Assembly (NCBI GenBank): GCA_016788685.1
Contig: JAEUSS010000487.1
Location: 1-9,687 of the forward strand
DNA length: 9,687 nt
Reading direction: 5' to 3'
Source: Prolixibacteraceae bacterium
GTDB lineage: Bacteria; Bacteroidota; Bacteroidia; Bacteroidales; Prolixibacteraceae
The number at the start of each line of letters is the position of its first letter. The stretch's first letter is position 1. A program made the position numbers and the translations under genes. This document shows positions 1-6,017 of this stretch, in pieces. The notes beneath the pieces were generated by a model. That model saw nothing but the letters and a program-made list of their open reading frames with translations. It was not told the DNA's origin and did no database searches.

Positions 1-1
1 A

Positions 2-199
2 TGGCTGGAAATCTGCAAGCAGATTCCGGCACATTTCCCCGACCTGGTCATCACCGAAATCTTCGAAGAAATAACCAACCGGATTTGTCAGGATGGTGGT
101 TTCCGGAAAGAATACGAACCCGGCATCTATCTTTTGACAGGCGTTGATTTGTTGGTGCTGAAACTGACCCCAAACATTAAACTAAAACGAATCCTGTAA
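2..199 (+). CDS. C-terminal fragment of an unrecognised protein (5' end outside window)
   Basis: The frame that starts at base 2 stays open until TAA at 197-199 and gives 65 residues ending in LVLKLTPNIKLKRIL. The composition is protein-like, with alternating hydrophobic and charged residues, an acidic helical stretch (ITEIFEEITNRI) and a hydrophobic strand (GIYLLTGVDLLVLKL). The true start lies upstream of the window. I do not recognise the family. The stop is 40 bp before the radical SAM start on the same strand, so the two could be co-transcribed. Another frame begins with ATG at base 1, but it is rich in Arg, Pro and Trp and stops after 47 codons, so it looks like a shadow. Confidence 0.55.
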   Translation, partial: WLEICKQIPAHFPDLVITEIFEEITNRICQDGGFRKEYEPGIYLLTGVDLLVLKLTPNIKLKRIL

Positions 200-239
200 A
201 CTCGCAGCCGTTATATTTACCTTTTTACTTCAGAAACAA

Positions 240-1019
240 ATGTCAACATTTTTATTTGATCAGATTATATTCGGACCGGTAAAAAGCCGGAGACTGGGCG
301 TTTCGCTGGGTGTAAACCTGTTGCCCACCGATAGTAAAGTATGTTCGTTCGACTGCATTTACTGCGAATGTGGCTGGACGCCCAAAAAACGGGAAGAAAA
401 AGCTGTTTTACCATCGCGCAGCCAGGTCAGGCAAAAGATGGAGGAAAAACTGACCGAAATGATCGCTGACCATGAGCTCCCCGATGTCATTACTTTTGCC
501 GGAAATGGCGAGCCGACCCTGCATCCCGAATTTGAAGGAATTATTGAGGACACCATCGAACTTCGCAACCGTTTAACTCCCCAGGCGCGGATAGCCGTTT
601 TATCGAACGCCACCATGCTGCACAAGCCCGCGGTGGTCAGGGCACTGCTGAACGTGGATGACAACATTCAAAAGCTGGATTCGGCATTTGAAGAAACCAT
701 CCGGAAAATTGATTGCCCGGCTTCCGGTTTTAAGCTGGCCAAGGTGGTCGAGGAGCTGAAATCATTCCAGGGAAGGGTCATTATTCAAACCTTATTCCTG
801 AAAGGAACTTACAAGGGCGAACTAATCGACAACACTACCGAAACCGAAATTCTGGCATGGCTGAAACTGCTTGAAGAGATCAGGCCGTCGCAGGTAATGA
901 TTTACACCATCGACCGCGATACGCCGGCAACAGGGCTCGAAAAAGCCAGCCTTAATGAGTTGCAGCAGATTGCCGACCGCGTCCGCGCCATCGGATTTCA
1001 GGTTCAGGTTTCAGGATAA
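240..1019 (+). CDS. Radical SAM protein, COG0731-like (TYW1-related Fe-S oxidoreductase)
   Basis: This 259-residue protein is predicted to be cytoplasmic and to bind a 4Fe-4S cluster and S-adenosylmethionine. The cluster motif CxxxCxxC is at Cys35, Cys39 and Cys42, and an extra Cys44 follows at once (IYCECGW). The N-terminal block FGPVKSRRLGVSLGVNLLP (residues 11-29) is typical of the COG0731 group, whose best-known relatives are wyosine-synthesis TYW1 enzymes. GNGEPTLHP (residues 88-96) is the glycine-rich SAM-binding strand. LSNATM near residue 120 fits the next barrel strand. There is no flavodoxin domain and no C-terminal extension, so it is a bare radical SAM core. The ATG at 240 comes just before the family block and has no Shine-Dalgarno sequence, as is usual in Bacteroidota. 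A weak TATATTTAC element lies 20-30 bp upstream. The family assignment is firm, but substrate and reaction are not known to me and should not be read as wyosine synthesis. Confidence 0.9.
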   Translation: MSTFLFDQIIFGPVKSRRLGVSLGVNLLPTDSKVCSFDCIYCECGWTPKKREEKAVLPSRSQVRQKMEEKLTEMIADHELPDVITFAGNGEPTLHPEFEGIIEDTIELRNRLTPQARIAVLSNATMLHKPAVVRALLNVDDNIQKLDSAFEETIRKIDCPASGFKLAKVVEELKSFQGRVIIQTLFLKGTYKGELIDNTTETEILAWLKLLEEIRPSQVMIYTIDRDTPATGLEKASLNELQQIADRVRAIGFQVQVSG

Positions 1020-1133
1020 AGCGGGCTGAATAAAGAAAGGCGCCCGGTCATGAAGCCACGGAAATGGTTGTTGTCCCTGGCAGAAGACTAACTTTTTCAC
1101 TATTTTGTAACACCTTATTTTAAGTACAATTCA

Positions 1134-2579
1134 ATGTCTAAACTCCGGATTTTCAAAAAATATCCTTCTGTTTTTTGGGTTTCAAACATCATCGAACTTT
1201 TTGAGCGTTACGCCTGGTACGGTTTTTACATGGGCTTCGGGCTTTTTTTGGTCGGATCAAAAGAAACCGGCGCCATGGGCTTTTCGCCTGTCGAGAAAGG
1301 GGCAATCATGGGAACGGGTTCTATGCTGCTGTATTTTTTACCCATCCTTACCGGAGCGATTGCCGACCGGATCGGGTATAAACGGGTGTTGCTCCTTTCG
1401 TTCCTGATCTATGCCTCGGGATTTTACATGATTCAGCATTTCAGCAGCTACGAAATGGTTTTTGTATCGTTTGTCTGGATTTGTGTGGGCGGGGCATTTT
1501 TTAAACCCATTATTTCAGCCATGATCTCGAAAACCACCAACGAAGAAACAGCCTCAATCGGGTTCGGTATTTTTTACATGATGGTGAATATTGGCGGTTT
1601 TATCGGTCCGTTTGTGGCCGGAGTTGTGTTGGGAAAAGGATGGAATTTTGTGTTTATGCTGTCGATTGTTGCCATTGCCATCAACTTCCTGATTACCTTA
1701 CTCTTTTTCAAAGAACCCAGGCAAGAAAAAAAGGCCGGTTCGCTGCTGGCTTCCATTATCCAGCCATTTAAAAATATATTTATCACACTGATCAACTGGC
1801 GCTATGCCCTGTTTCTGATGATCATGTCGGTTTTTTGGGCAGCATTTAACCAGCTTTATTACACATTCCCGAATTTTGTTGACGATTGGGTAAATACCGC
1901 TACGATTTATCGGGGCATCCATTCGGTCTTCCCGGGGCTGGCCGCTTTGGTTGACACCGGCCACGGAACCATATCGGCAGTTACCCTGAGCAGCATGGAT
2001 TCATTTTTCATCATTGCTTTCCAGATCGCCGTTTCGGCTTTTGTGATGCGTTTTCGTCCGCTGAATGCGATGATGGGCGGAATCTTTGTTTTGGCTGCCG
2101 GCCTGTTCCTGATGTTCGCATTCCAAAGCGGTTGGATCGTGCTTTTGGGCATACTGGTTTTTGGTTTGGGCGAAATGAGCAGTTCCCCGAAGTTTACCGA
2201 ATATGTCGGAAGCATTGCACCAGAAGATAAAAAGGCGTTATACATGGGTTCTTCGTTCCTTGCCATCGCATTAGGCCACCGGATTGCCGGACATCTTTCC
2301 GGAGCGCCCTACGAAAAAGTGGCCGACAAACTTTTCCTTCTGAAAGCAGAAGTCGCCAAACGCGGCTTGTCTGTCCCTGAAATTGGCGACTCGTTTACCA
2401 AAACCGACTATTTTAACGAAGCTGCCAGGCAAATGAATATGAATCAGCAACAGTTAACTGACTTTCTTTGGAACAATTACAATCCGCAGTCGATCTGGAT
2501 TATTTTCAGTTCATTGGCTCTGAGTGCGGTAGTTCTTTTATTTTTGTATGACAAGTTTATTCTTCCGAAGAAAAAATAG
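1134..2579 (+). CDS. POT/PTR2 family proton-dependent peptide transporter (MFS)
   Basis: This 481-residue inner-membrane protein is very hydrophobic, with about 12 membrane segments. Known POT members import di- and tripeptides with protons. Hallmarks visible are ExxER in helix 1 (Glu21, Glu24, Arg25, followed by Tyr29-Gly30), the MFS loop GAIADRIGYKR (residues 74-84), FFKP with Lys124 in helix 4 (the lysine important for peptide binding in characterised members), FYMMVNIGGFIGP in helix 5 (a PTR2 signature), and GEMSSSPKFTEYVGSIAP in helix 10. Two soluble insertions stand out: about 40 residues after helix 7 (around 245-285) and about 65 residues between helices 11 and 12 (around 392-455). 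The AT-rich bases just upstream hold weak TATTTTG- and TTATTTTA-like elements but no clean promoter. The gene ends one base before the next ATG, which suggests co-transcription and perhaps translational coupling. The family call is strong; peptide specificity is inferred. Confidence 0.9.
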   Translation: MSKLRIFKKYPSVFWVSNIIELFERYAWYGFYMGFGLFLVGSKETGAMGFSPVEKGAIMGTGSMLLYFLPILTGAIADRIGYKRVLLLSFLIYASGFYMIQHFSSYEMVFVSFVWICVGGAFFKPIISAMISKTTNEETASIGFGIFYMMVNIGGFIGPFVAGVVLGKGWNFVFMLSIVAIAINFLITLLFFKEPRQEKKAGSLLASIIQPFKNIFITLINWRYALFLMIMSVFWAAFNQLYYTFPNFVDDWVNTATIYRGIHSVFPGLAALVDTGHGTISAVTLSSMDSFFIIAFQIAVSAFVMRFRPLNAMMGGIFVLAAGLFLMFAFQSGWIVLLGILVFGLGEMSSSPKFTEYVGSIAPEDKKALYMGSSFLAIALGHRIAGHLSGAPYEKVADKLFLLKAEVAKRGLSVPEIGDSFTKTDYFNEAARQMNMNQQQLTDFLWNNYNPQSIWIIFSSLALSAVVLLFLYDKFILPKKK

Positions 2580-2580
2580 A

Positions 2581-3759
2581 ATGAAAACAATCATAAATCC
2601 GGATTCTGTGCTGAAAAAGATCGGCGGCTGCCTGCTCCTGACTATTTTGGCAATGCCAGGCAAACTGTATGCTCAGACGTTTCAGGATTTTGCTTCGTCG
2701 TATAAGCAATCCGGTGAAGTGAAAGAAGGTCAGCTGACTTTCAGGTTCGAGAGTCTGGGATTTTTCCGGAACAACGAATATACCGGCAGTATTGTTGCTG
2801 GCTATACCCTCACAGGAGCCATGGTTAGACCCAAACTGACTTATTCGCCTGTTGCCGGAATGTATATCGAAGCGGGAGCACACCTGCTCAAATACAACGG
2901 AATGAATGAGCAGATCGCTGCTGCCCCGTGGTTTTCGGCACGTTACCGCTTTTCCGAACGCTTTTCGGTTGTTACCGGAAACCTCGATCAGAATAACATG
3001 CACGGATTGCCCGAGCAGCTGTGGGAACCTGAGCGGATTTATACCGATAAGCCTGAAGCCGGCCTCCAGTTTTTGTATTCCGGCAACAAGCTGAACGCTC
3101 AAACCTGGATCAGCTGGGAGCAATTTATTCAAAAGAACGATCGGTTTCAGGAACATTTTACGTTTGGCCTGACCGGCGATTATCAGGCATTTAAAAACTC
3201 TGCCTTGTCGGTTAAATTACCGGTTCAGATTTTAATGTATCACCGGGGAGGCGAAATAAATATTGCTCCGGAAGGGGGCGAACGGCCCGGGGTGCAGACT
3301 CATGGCAACTTTGCTGCCGGATGGGAAATGAGCATCCCTGCCGGCAAAAAAATAAAAACGATCAACCTGAATGGCTATTGGTTTGGGTATAAAGCCATCA
3401 CCAGAAATTCCAACACACTCCCTTTTAACGAAGGACATGCTTATTTATTAGAAACCAGCGCACAAACGCGGAATTCGCGTATTTCGCTAAGCTACTGGGA
3501 TTCATTTCAGTTTATCGCTCCCAAAGGCCGTTTGCTTTACCAGTCGGTTTCGGATATTAATCCCATGATCGTCACCGCCAATCACGATATGGTTTCAGCC
3601 AAATACCTCTGGCAGAAAAACATTGATAAAAATGCCCGGGTAGCCTTTCAGGCCGAAGCCTACGTTCTTATTGCCCGGCCTGTTAGTTCGTTTTCTTACA
3701 GCTACGGATTTTTCTTACTTCTGAATACGGATTTCTTTATTACCTCAACGAAGCATTGA
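2581..3759 (+). CDS. Secreted, probable outer-membrane beta-barrel protein of unknown function
   Basis: The product is 392 residues from ATG 2581. I chose this start because it gives an immediate signal peptide: a positively charged N-terminus (MKTIINPDSVLKK), a hydrophobic core (IGGCLLLTILAM) and an LYAQ cleavage region near residues 29-32. An in-frame ATG at 2548 would add 11 charged residues and overlap the transporter by 32 bp. The mature part has many alternating strands rich in aromatic and Gly residues (GYTLTGAMVRPKLTYS, FSARYRFSERFSVVTG, ISLSYWDSF) and ends with a hydrophobic strand (SYSYGFFLLLNTDFFI), as expected of an outer-membrane barrel. There is no lipobox, no TonB-dependent plug and no obvious enzyme motif. 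The gene follows the POT transporter with one base between, suggesting a joint job at the envelope, possibly letting substrate into the periplasm. Its 3' end overlaps the opposing glycosylase gene by 20 bp. I cannot assign a named family. Confidence 0.75.
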   Translation: MKTIINPDSVLKKIGGCLLLTILAMPGKLYAQTFQDFASSYKQSGEVKEGQLTFRFESLGFFRNNEYTGSIVAGYTLTGAMVRPKLTYSPVAGMYIEAGAHLLKYNGMNEQIAAAPWFSARYRFSERFSVVTGNLDQNNMHGLPEQLWEPERIYTDKPEAGLQFLYSGNKLNAQTWISWEQFIQKNDRFQEHFTFGLTGDYQAFKNSALSVKLPVQILMYHRGGEINIAPEGGERPGVQTHGNFAAGWEMSIPAGKKIKTINLNGYWFGYKAITRNSNTLPFNEGHAYLLETSAQTRNSRISLSYWDSFQFIAPKGRLLYQSVSDINPMIVTANHDMVSAKYLWQKNIDKNARVAFQAEAYVLIARPVSSFSYSYGFFLLLNTDFFITSTKH

Positions 3760-4270
3760 TTAAATATCTCCAACAATTTGAAGTCCATGGTTCGCCAGCA
3801 TAATGAATGCCTATCCGGGGAGTTGTTGTTATCTGGCTTGCAGCTTCGCCATCTTCTACCCATATCCGTTCAGAGCTGATAAGGTTTTCGGCGTAAAACG
3901 AGCGGTCGAGCTGAAGTTCGCGCCCAACGCGCCCGGGTCCCGAGAAGCCTTCAATTCCGCGGATCAGGACCGCCGAAGCATCGTCTTCAGGGCCAGTCAC
4001 CAGGTTCAGTAACCAATACTGCCCGTATATCAGGTAAACGTAAACAGTTCCTCCTTCCCGAAACATCACCTCAGTCCGAGGTGTCCGTCCTTTGCTGGCA
4101 TGGCAGGCGCGGTCTTCAATCCCCCGGTAGGCTTCGGTTTCGGTAATCCGGTACCGTTCAATGCGCCCGTCGCTAAACTGACGGACAAGCATTTTACCAA
4201 GCAACTCCGGAGCCACTTCCAGAACATCGCGAATAAAAAAATCAGCAGGAAGGCGGTTCTCTGACTTCAT
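3740..4270 (-). CDS. DNA-3-methyladenine glycosylase (AAG/MPG family)
   Basis: This 176-residue enzyme is predicted to start base excision repair by cutting the glycosidic bond of alkylated or deaminated purines such as 3-methyladenine and hypoxanthine. The family core is intact: ETEAYRG (residues 44-50) with Glu46 aligning to the catalytic Glu125 of human AAG; DRACH with His57 aligning to human His136; RTPRTEVMF; YVYLIYG with Tyr82 aligning to the base-flipping intercalator Tyr162; Asn89 aligning to Asn169; AVLIRG with Arg104 aligning to Arg182; then GPGRVGREL and a closing PRIG...WRY. These alignments were done by eye. The chain is slightly short for the family because it begins almost at the domain, but nothing essential is missing. 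It is not related to the Tag or AlkA helix-hairpin-helix glycosylases. Its last 20 bp overlap the end of the convergent barrel gene, so no terminator separates the two. Confidence 0.95.
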   Translation of the reverse strand: MKSENRLPADFFIRDVLEVAPELLGKMLVRQFSDGRIERYRITETEAYRGIEDRACHASKGRTPRTEVMFREGGTVYVYLIYGQYWLLNLVTGPEDDASAVLIRGIEGFSGPGRVGRELQLDRSFYAENLISSERIWVEDGEAASQITTTPRIGIHYAGEPWTSNCWRYLINASLR

Positions 4271-4281
4271 GTTACATTATT

Positions 4282-4309
4282 CAATATAAAATAAACGGAA
4301 GGTCAAAAA
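4282..4309 (-). promoter_or_regulatory. Possible promoter of the glycosylase gene
   Basis: Read on the minus strand, TTTTTG (4309-4304) is followed after 15 bp by TATATTG (4288-4282), about 12 bp before the glycosylase ATG. The elements resemble the Bacteroidetes -33 and -7 boxes, but the spacing is shorter than the usual 19-21 bp. The region is AT-rich, so a chance match is possible. Confidence 0.3.
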
Positions 4310-4310
4310 T

Positions 4311-4338
4311 AAAGGAAATCGGCAAACAACAGCCGGAT
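4311..4338 (-). terminator. Weak candidate intrinsic terminator after the small membrane-protein gene
   Basis: On the minus strand an ATCCGGC arm (4338-4332) pairs with GCCGAT (4323-4318) around an 8-base loop, with one bulged base. A T-rich run (TTTCCTTTATTTTT) follows. The stem is short and the T-run is interrupted, so termination would be inefficient at best. The place is right: just after the stop at 4348 and before the glycosylase gene. Confidence 0.3.
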
Positions 4339-4347
4339 TGGTTCACT

Positions 4348-4608
4348 TCAGGCAAAAACAAAAACGATGGATAATATGCAGATCAGCGAGAGCAGCAGGA
4401 TGAACAGGAAAGCTTTCTGAAATTGATTCCCGATCATAAATTCAATTCCCTGGGTTGCGAGTGATAAAGGCAAAGTAACAGAGGCGACAAAAAACAGGCT
4501 TGTTGAAAGTTTTTCTTTTCCGGTAGCCATCAAAACTAAACCCGAAATAGTTAAAACAGCAATAGCAACTAACAGCCCGATGTTGATTCGTCGTATAATT
4601 GTTTTCAT
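4348..4608 (-). CDS. Small three-helix membrane protein of unknown function
   Basis: From the ATG at 4608 this encodes 86 residues (MKTIIRRINIGLL...). There are three predicted membrane segments at about residues 8-28, 36-57 and 67-86, a short charged loop (TGKEKL) after the first, and FMIGNQFQK between the second and third. The frame stays open upstream to 4806, but those 66 extra residues are rich in Cys, His and Phe, look random and read through a region of repeats. The inner ATG begins a typical membrane-protein N-terminus with two Arg, so I use it. An AT-rich stretch (TATATTATTTAAAC) 15-30 bp upstream could serve as a promoter. The size and layout faintly recall small DUF3953-type proteins, but I cannot confirm that. 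Function unknown. Confidence 0.6.
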   Translation of the reverse strand: MKTIIRRINIGLLVAIAVLTISGLVLMATGKEKLSTSLFFVASVTLPLSLATQGIEFMIGNQFQKAFLFILLLSLICILSIVFVFA

Positions 4609-4862
4609 GGGTCCAGAATCGTTTAAATAATATATCGCTACCGCCGGGAGCATTAACTTACTCATGTGAAAGAATGCAGAAAAACCAGCGAAATCTGAAG
4701 TGAAGTTAAAACAAACAATCCGGTGAATCCCCCGCCCAAGGCCGGAAATAAATGAATTGCCTGTTTTTTTGCATGAACATGCCTGTTTTGACAAATGAAA
4801 ATGCAACTTACTTACCCGTTGAGAATCTTTGTGTTAATTTTGAAGATCGTTTAAATAAATTC
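4609..4862. other. Non-coding stretch between the minus-strand genes and the rplM promoter
   Basis: No convincing gene lies here on either strand. The region would hold the promoter of the minus-strand small membrane-protein gene. It contains a 22 bp-spaced direct repeat around an inverted repeat (4758-4789) and an isolated TAATTTTG at 4835-4842. The latter matches the Bacteroidetes -7 consensus but lacks a TTG at the right distance, so it is at best a secondary rplM start site. Confidence 0.5.
4758..4789. repeat. Direct repeat TGCCTGTTTT x2 flanking an inverted repeat
   Basis: TGCCTGTTTT occurs at 4758-4767 and again at 4780-4789, a period of 22 bp or about two helical turns. Between and partly inside the second copy lies GCATG-AA-CATGC (4771-4782), a perfect 5 bp inverted repeat with a 2 bp spacer. 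The layout is operator-like, but nothing identifies a regulator. Confidence 0.5.
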
Positions 4863-4892
4863 TTGGAAATAAAAAAAAAAGAAATACTTTTG
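4863..4892 (+). promoter_or_regulatory. Bacteroidetes-type housekeeping promoter of the rplM operon
   Basis: TTG at 4863-4865 is followed by 19 bp and then TACTTTTG at 4885-4892, an exact match to the TAnnTTTG -7 box of the Bacteroidetes primary sigma factor. The spacing is the consensus one, and the spacer is nearly all A, including ten or more in a row. Transcription should start around 4898-4902, leaving a leader of about 150 nt before rplM. Confidence 0.8.
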
Positions 4893-4899
4893 CAGTCCC

Positions 4900-5051
4900 G
4901 ATAATTGTCCTTACTTGTAGTTCTTGTAAACAATTGAAAATGTTGGGCCTGCAGATCTTATTAACAATTCCGGGTTAATAAAGTCAAAAGCTCAAAACAA
5001 TTGAAAATTAATTAATTGCGAGTTGGTGTTTAATTTATTAAAAATAAGCAA
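4900..5051 (+). promoter_or_regulatory. Structured 5' leader of rplM, candidate L13 autoregulatory element
   Basis: This untranslated leader has a strong hairpin at 4958-4981, with 8 bp arms TTATTAAC and GTTAATAA and an 8-base loop. The stem can be extended by C4957-G4983 and GA/TC across small bulges. A second possible stem pairs AGCTC (4989-4993) with GAGTT (5020-5024) and, further in, CAATT (4998-5002) with AATTG (5014-5018), ending 27 nt before the start codon. AAACAATTGAAAAT occurs twice (4928-4941 and 4995-5008); AATTGT at 4903-4908 could pair with the first copy, so alternative folds are possible. L13 represses its own mRNA in E. coli, and an L13 leader motif has been proposed for Bacteroidia. 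Whether this leader matches that motif I could not test. Confidence 0.5.
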
Positions 5052-5507
5052 GTGGATACACTAAGTTACAAAACCGTTTCAGCAAACAGAGCTACGGTAA
5101 CAAAAGAGTGGGTTCTTGTTGATGCCACTGATGTGGTTCTCGGACGTCTGGCCAGTAAAGTTGCCAAAATCCTGAGAGGAAAAAACAAACCGAGCTTCAC
5201 TCCCCATGTTGATTGTGGTGATAACGTGATTATCATCAATGCAGAGAAAGTACGCCTGACAGGAAACAAACTGAATGACAAAATTTATTTGAGCTATTCA
5301 GGCTATCCGGGCGGACAAAGAAAGCAGACCCCTGCCGAATTATTGAGCAAATACCCTGAAAGACTGGTTGAAAAAGCAGTAAAAGGGATGTTGCCAAAAA
5401 ATCGTCTGGGAAGTAAAATCTATGGAAACCTGAAAGTGTATGTAGGTTCAGAACACAAACAGGAAGCCCAGAACCCAAAAGTAATTGATTTAAATACAAT
5501 TAAATAA
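5052..5507 (+). CDS. rplM: 50S ribosomal protein L13 (uL13), GTG start
   Basis: This 151-residue protein binds 23S rRNA early in large-subunit assembly. The N-terminus MDTLSYKT is the usual Bacteroidetes L13 start, which fixes the start at GTG 5052 although the codon is unusual; no ATG fits. Conserved L13 blocks follow: [19 protein letters not shown] (residues 20-38), [24 protein letters not shown] and [11 protein letters not shown], with the common tail IDLNTIK. The length is normal for the phylum and about ten residues longer than the E. coli protein because of the N-terminal extension. No Shine-Dalgarno sequence is seen; the upstream bases are A/T-rich. It is the first gene of rplM-rpsI-rpsB-tsf, with rpsI beginning 6 bp after its stop. 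Confidence 0.97.
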   Translation: MDTLSYKTVSANRATVTKEWVLVDATDVVLGRLASKVAKILRGKNKPSFTPHVDCGDNVIIINAEKVRLTGNKLNDKIYLSYSGYPGGQRKQTPAELLSKYPERLVEKAVKGMLPKNRLGSKIYGNLKVYVGSEHKQEAQNPKVIDLNTIK

Positions 5508-5513
5508 TAACTA

Positions 5514-5900
5514 ATGGAAGTAGTAAACGCGTTAGGTCGTAGGAAAACTGCGGTTGCCAGAGTTTATCTCAGCGAAGGCAAAGGAAAAATCACAATCAAT
5601 GACAGAGATTTGAATGATTATTTCCCAACAGGAATTCTGCAGTTTGTTGTTTTGCAACCGTTGAATCTGTTAGGTGTTGCTGGTCAGTATGACATTAAGG
5701 TTAATCTTGATGGCGGTGGTATCACTGGTCAGGCAGAAGCTTTACGTTTAGGAATTACACGTGCATTGATGGAAATCAACCCCGAATCAAGAGCTGCTTT
5801 GAAAGCTGCCGGATTCGTGACCAGAGATCCACGTGAGGTTGAACGTAAAAAACCAGGTCAGCCAAAAGCACGCAAAAGATTCCAGTTCTCAAAACGTTAA
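5514..5900 (+). CDS. rpsI: 30S ribosomal protein S9 (uS9)
   Basis: This 128-residue small-subunit protein is identified by [15 protein letters not shown] near the N-terminus, [19 protein letters not shown] in the middle and the basic C-terminal tail [17 protein letters not shown] (residues 112-128). The final SKR is the invariant end that reaches the P-site tRNA. The length is normal. The ATG lies 6 bp after the rplM stop, so the two are one transcript, as in most bacteria. A perfect AT-only inverted repeat begins inside its stop codon. Confidence 0.97.
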   Translation: MEVVNALGRRKTAVARVYLSEGKGKITINDRDLNDYFPTGILQFVVLQPLNLLGVAGQYDIKVNLDGGGITGQAEALRLGITRALMEINPESRAALKAAGFVTRDPREVERKKPGQPKARKRFQFSKR

Positions 5901-5921
5901 TATTTTTAGCACAAAAATATT
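5899..5921 (+). other. 9 bp inverted repeat across the rpsI stop codon
   Basis: AATATTTTT (5899-5907) and AAAAATATT (5913-5921) form a perfect 9 bp stem with a 5-base loop (AGCAC), starting at the last two bases of the rpsI TAA. The stem has only A-T pairs and no following T-run, so it is not a normal intrinsic terminator. It might protect the 3' end after processing or partly attenuate transcription into rpsB. Confidence 0.45.
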
Positions 5922-6017
5922 CTGCTTTGGATCTAAATTGTTCAGACTCCCGGCTGTTAGGGTTAGGGGCTACTTAGCAATTGCTTTTCAAGGGATTATT
6001 TTTAAAAAAGTAAAAAG
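5922..6017 (+). promoter_or_regulatory. rpsI-rpsB spacer with short symmetrical elements, possible S2 leader
   Basis: The spacer between rpsI and rpsB is far longer than the 6 bp and 30 bp gaps elsewhere in the operon. It holds CCC/GGGG runs (5949-5969), GCTA-CT-TAGC (5969-5978) and the perfect 10 bp palindrome AGCAATTGCT (5976-5985), then an A/T-rich stretch up to the rpsB ATG. No good TTG/TAnnTTTG promoter pair is visible. S2 autoregulates rpsB-tsf in E. coli, so a leader role is plausible but unproven. Confidence 0.3.

Noticed and set aside
1..144. ATG at base 1 as a gene start
   Set aside because: This frame runs 47 codons with an Arg/Pro/Trp-rich, implausible composition. The frame from base 2 reads as a better protein and runs to 199.
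1021..1050. Possible terminator after the radical SAM gene
   Set aside because: Only a 5 bp CGGGC/GCCCG stem with a 15-base loop and no T-run.
2548..2580. Earlier in-frame ATG for the barrel gene at 2548
   Set aside because: It would place 11 charged residues before a good signal peptide and overlap the transporter by 32 bp. The ATG at 2581 starts the signal peptide directly.
2557..3156. 199-residue minus-strand frame opposite the barrel gene
   Set aside because: It is the complement of a gene with a clear signal peptide and strands, and shows no domain of its own.
4609..4806. N-terminal extension of the small membrane protein (152-residue form)
   Set aside because: The added 66 residues are rich in Cys, His and Phe, look unstructured and read across non-coding repeats. 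The inner ATG begins a proper membrane-protein N-terminus.
5956..5969. Telomere-like TTAGGGTTAGGGG in the rpsI-rpsB spacer
   Set aside because: There are only two units, inside a bacterial operon. It is treated as a G-rich part of a possible leader, not a telomeric or mobile sequence.
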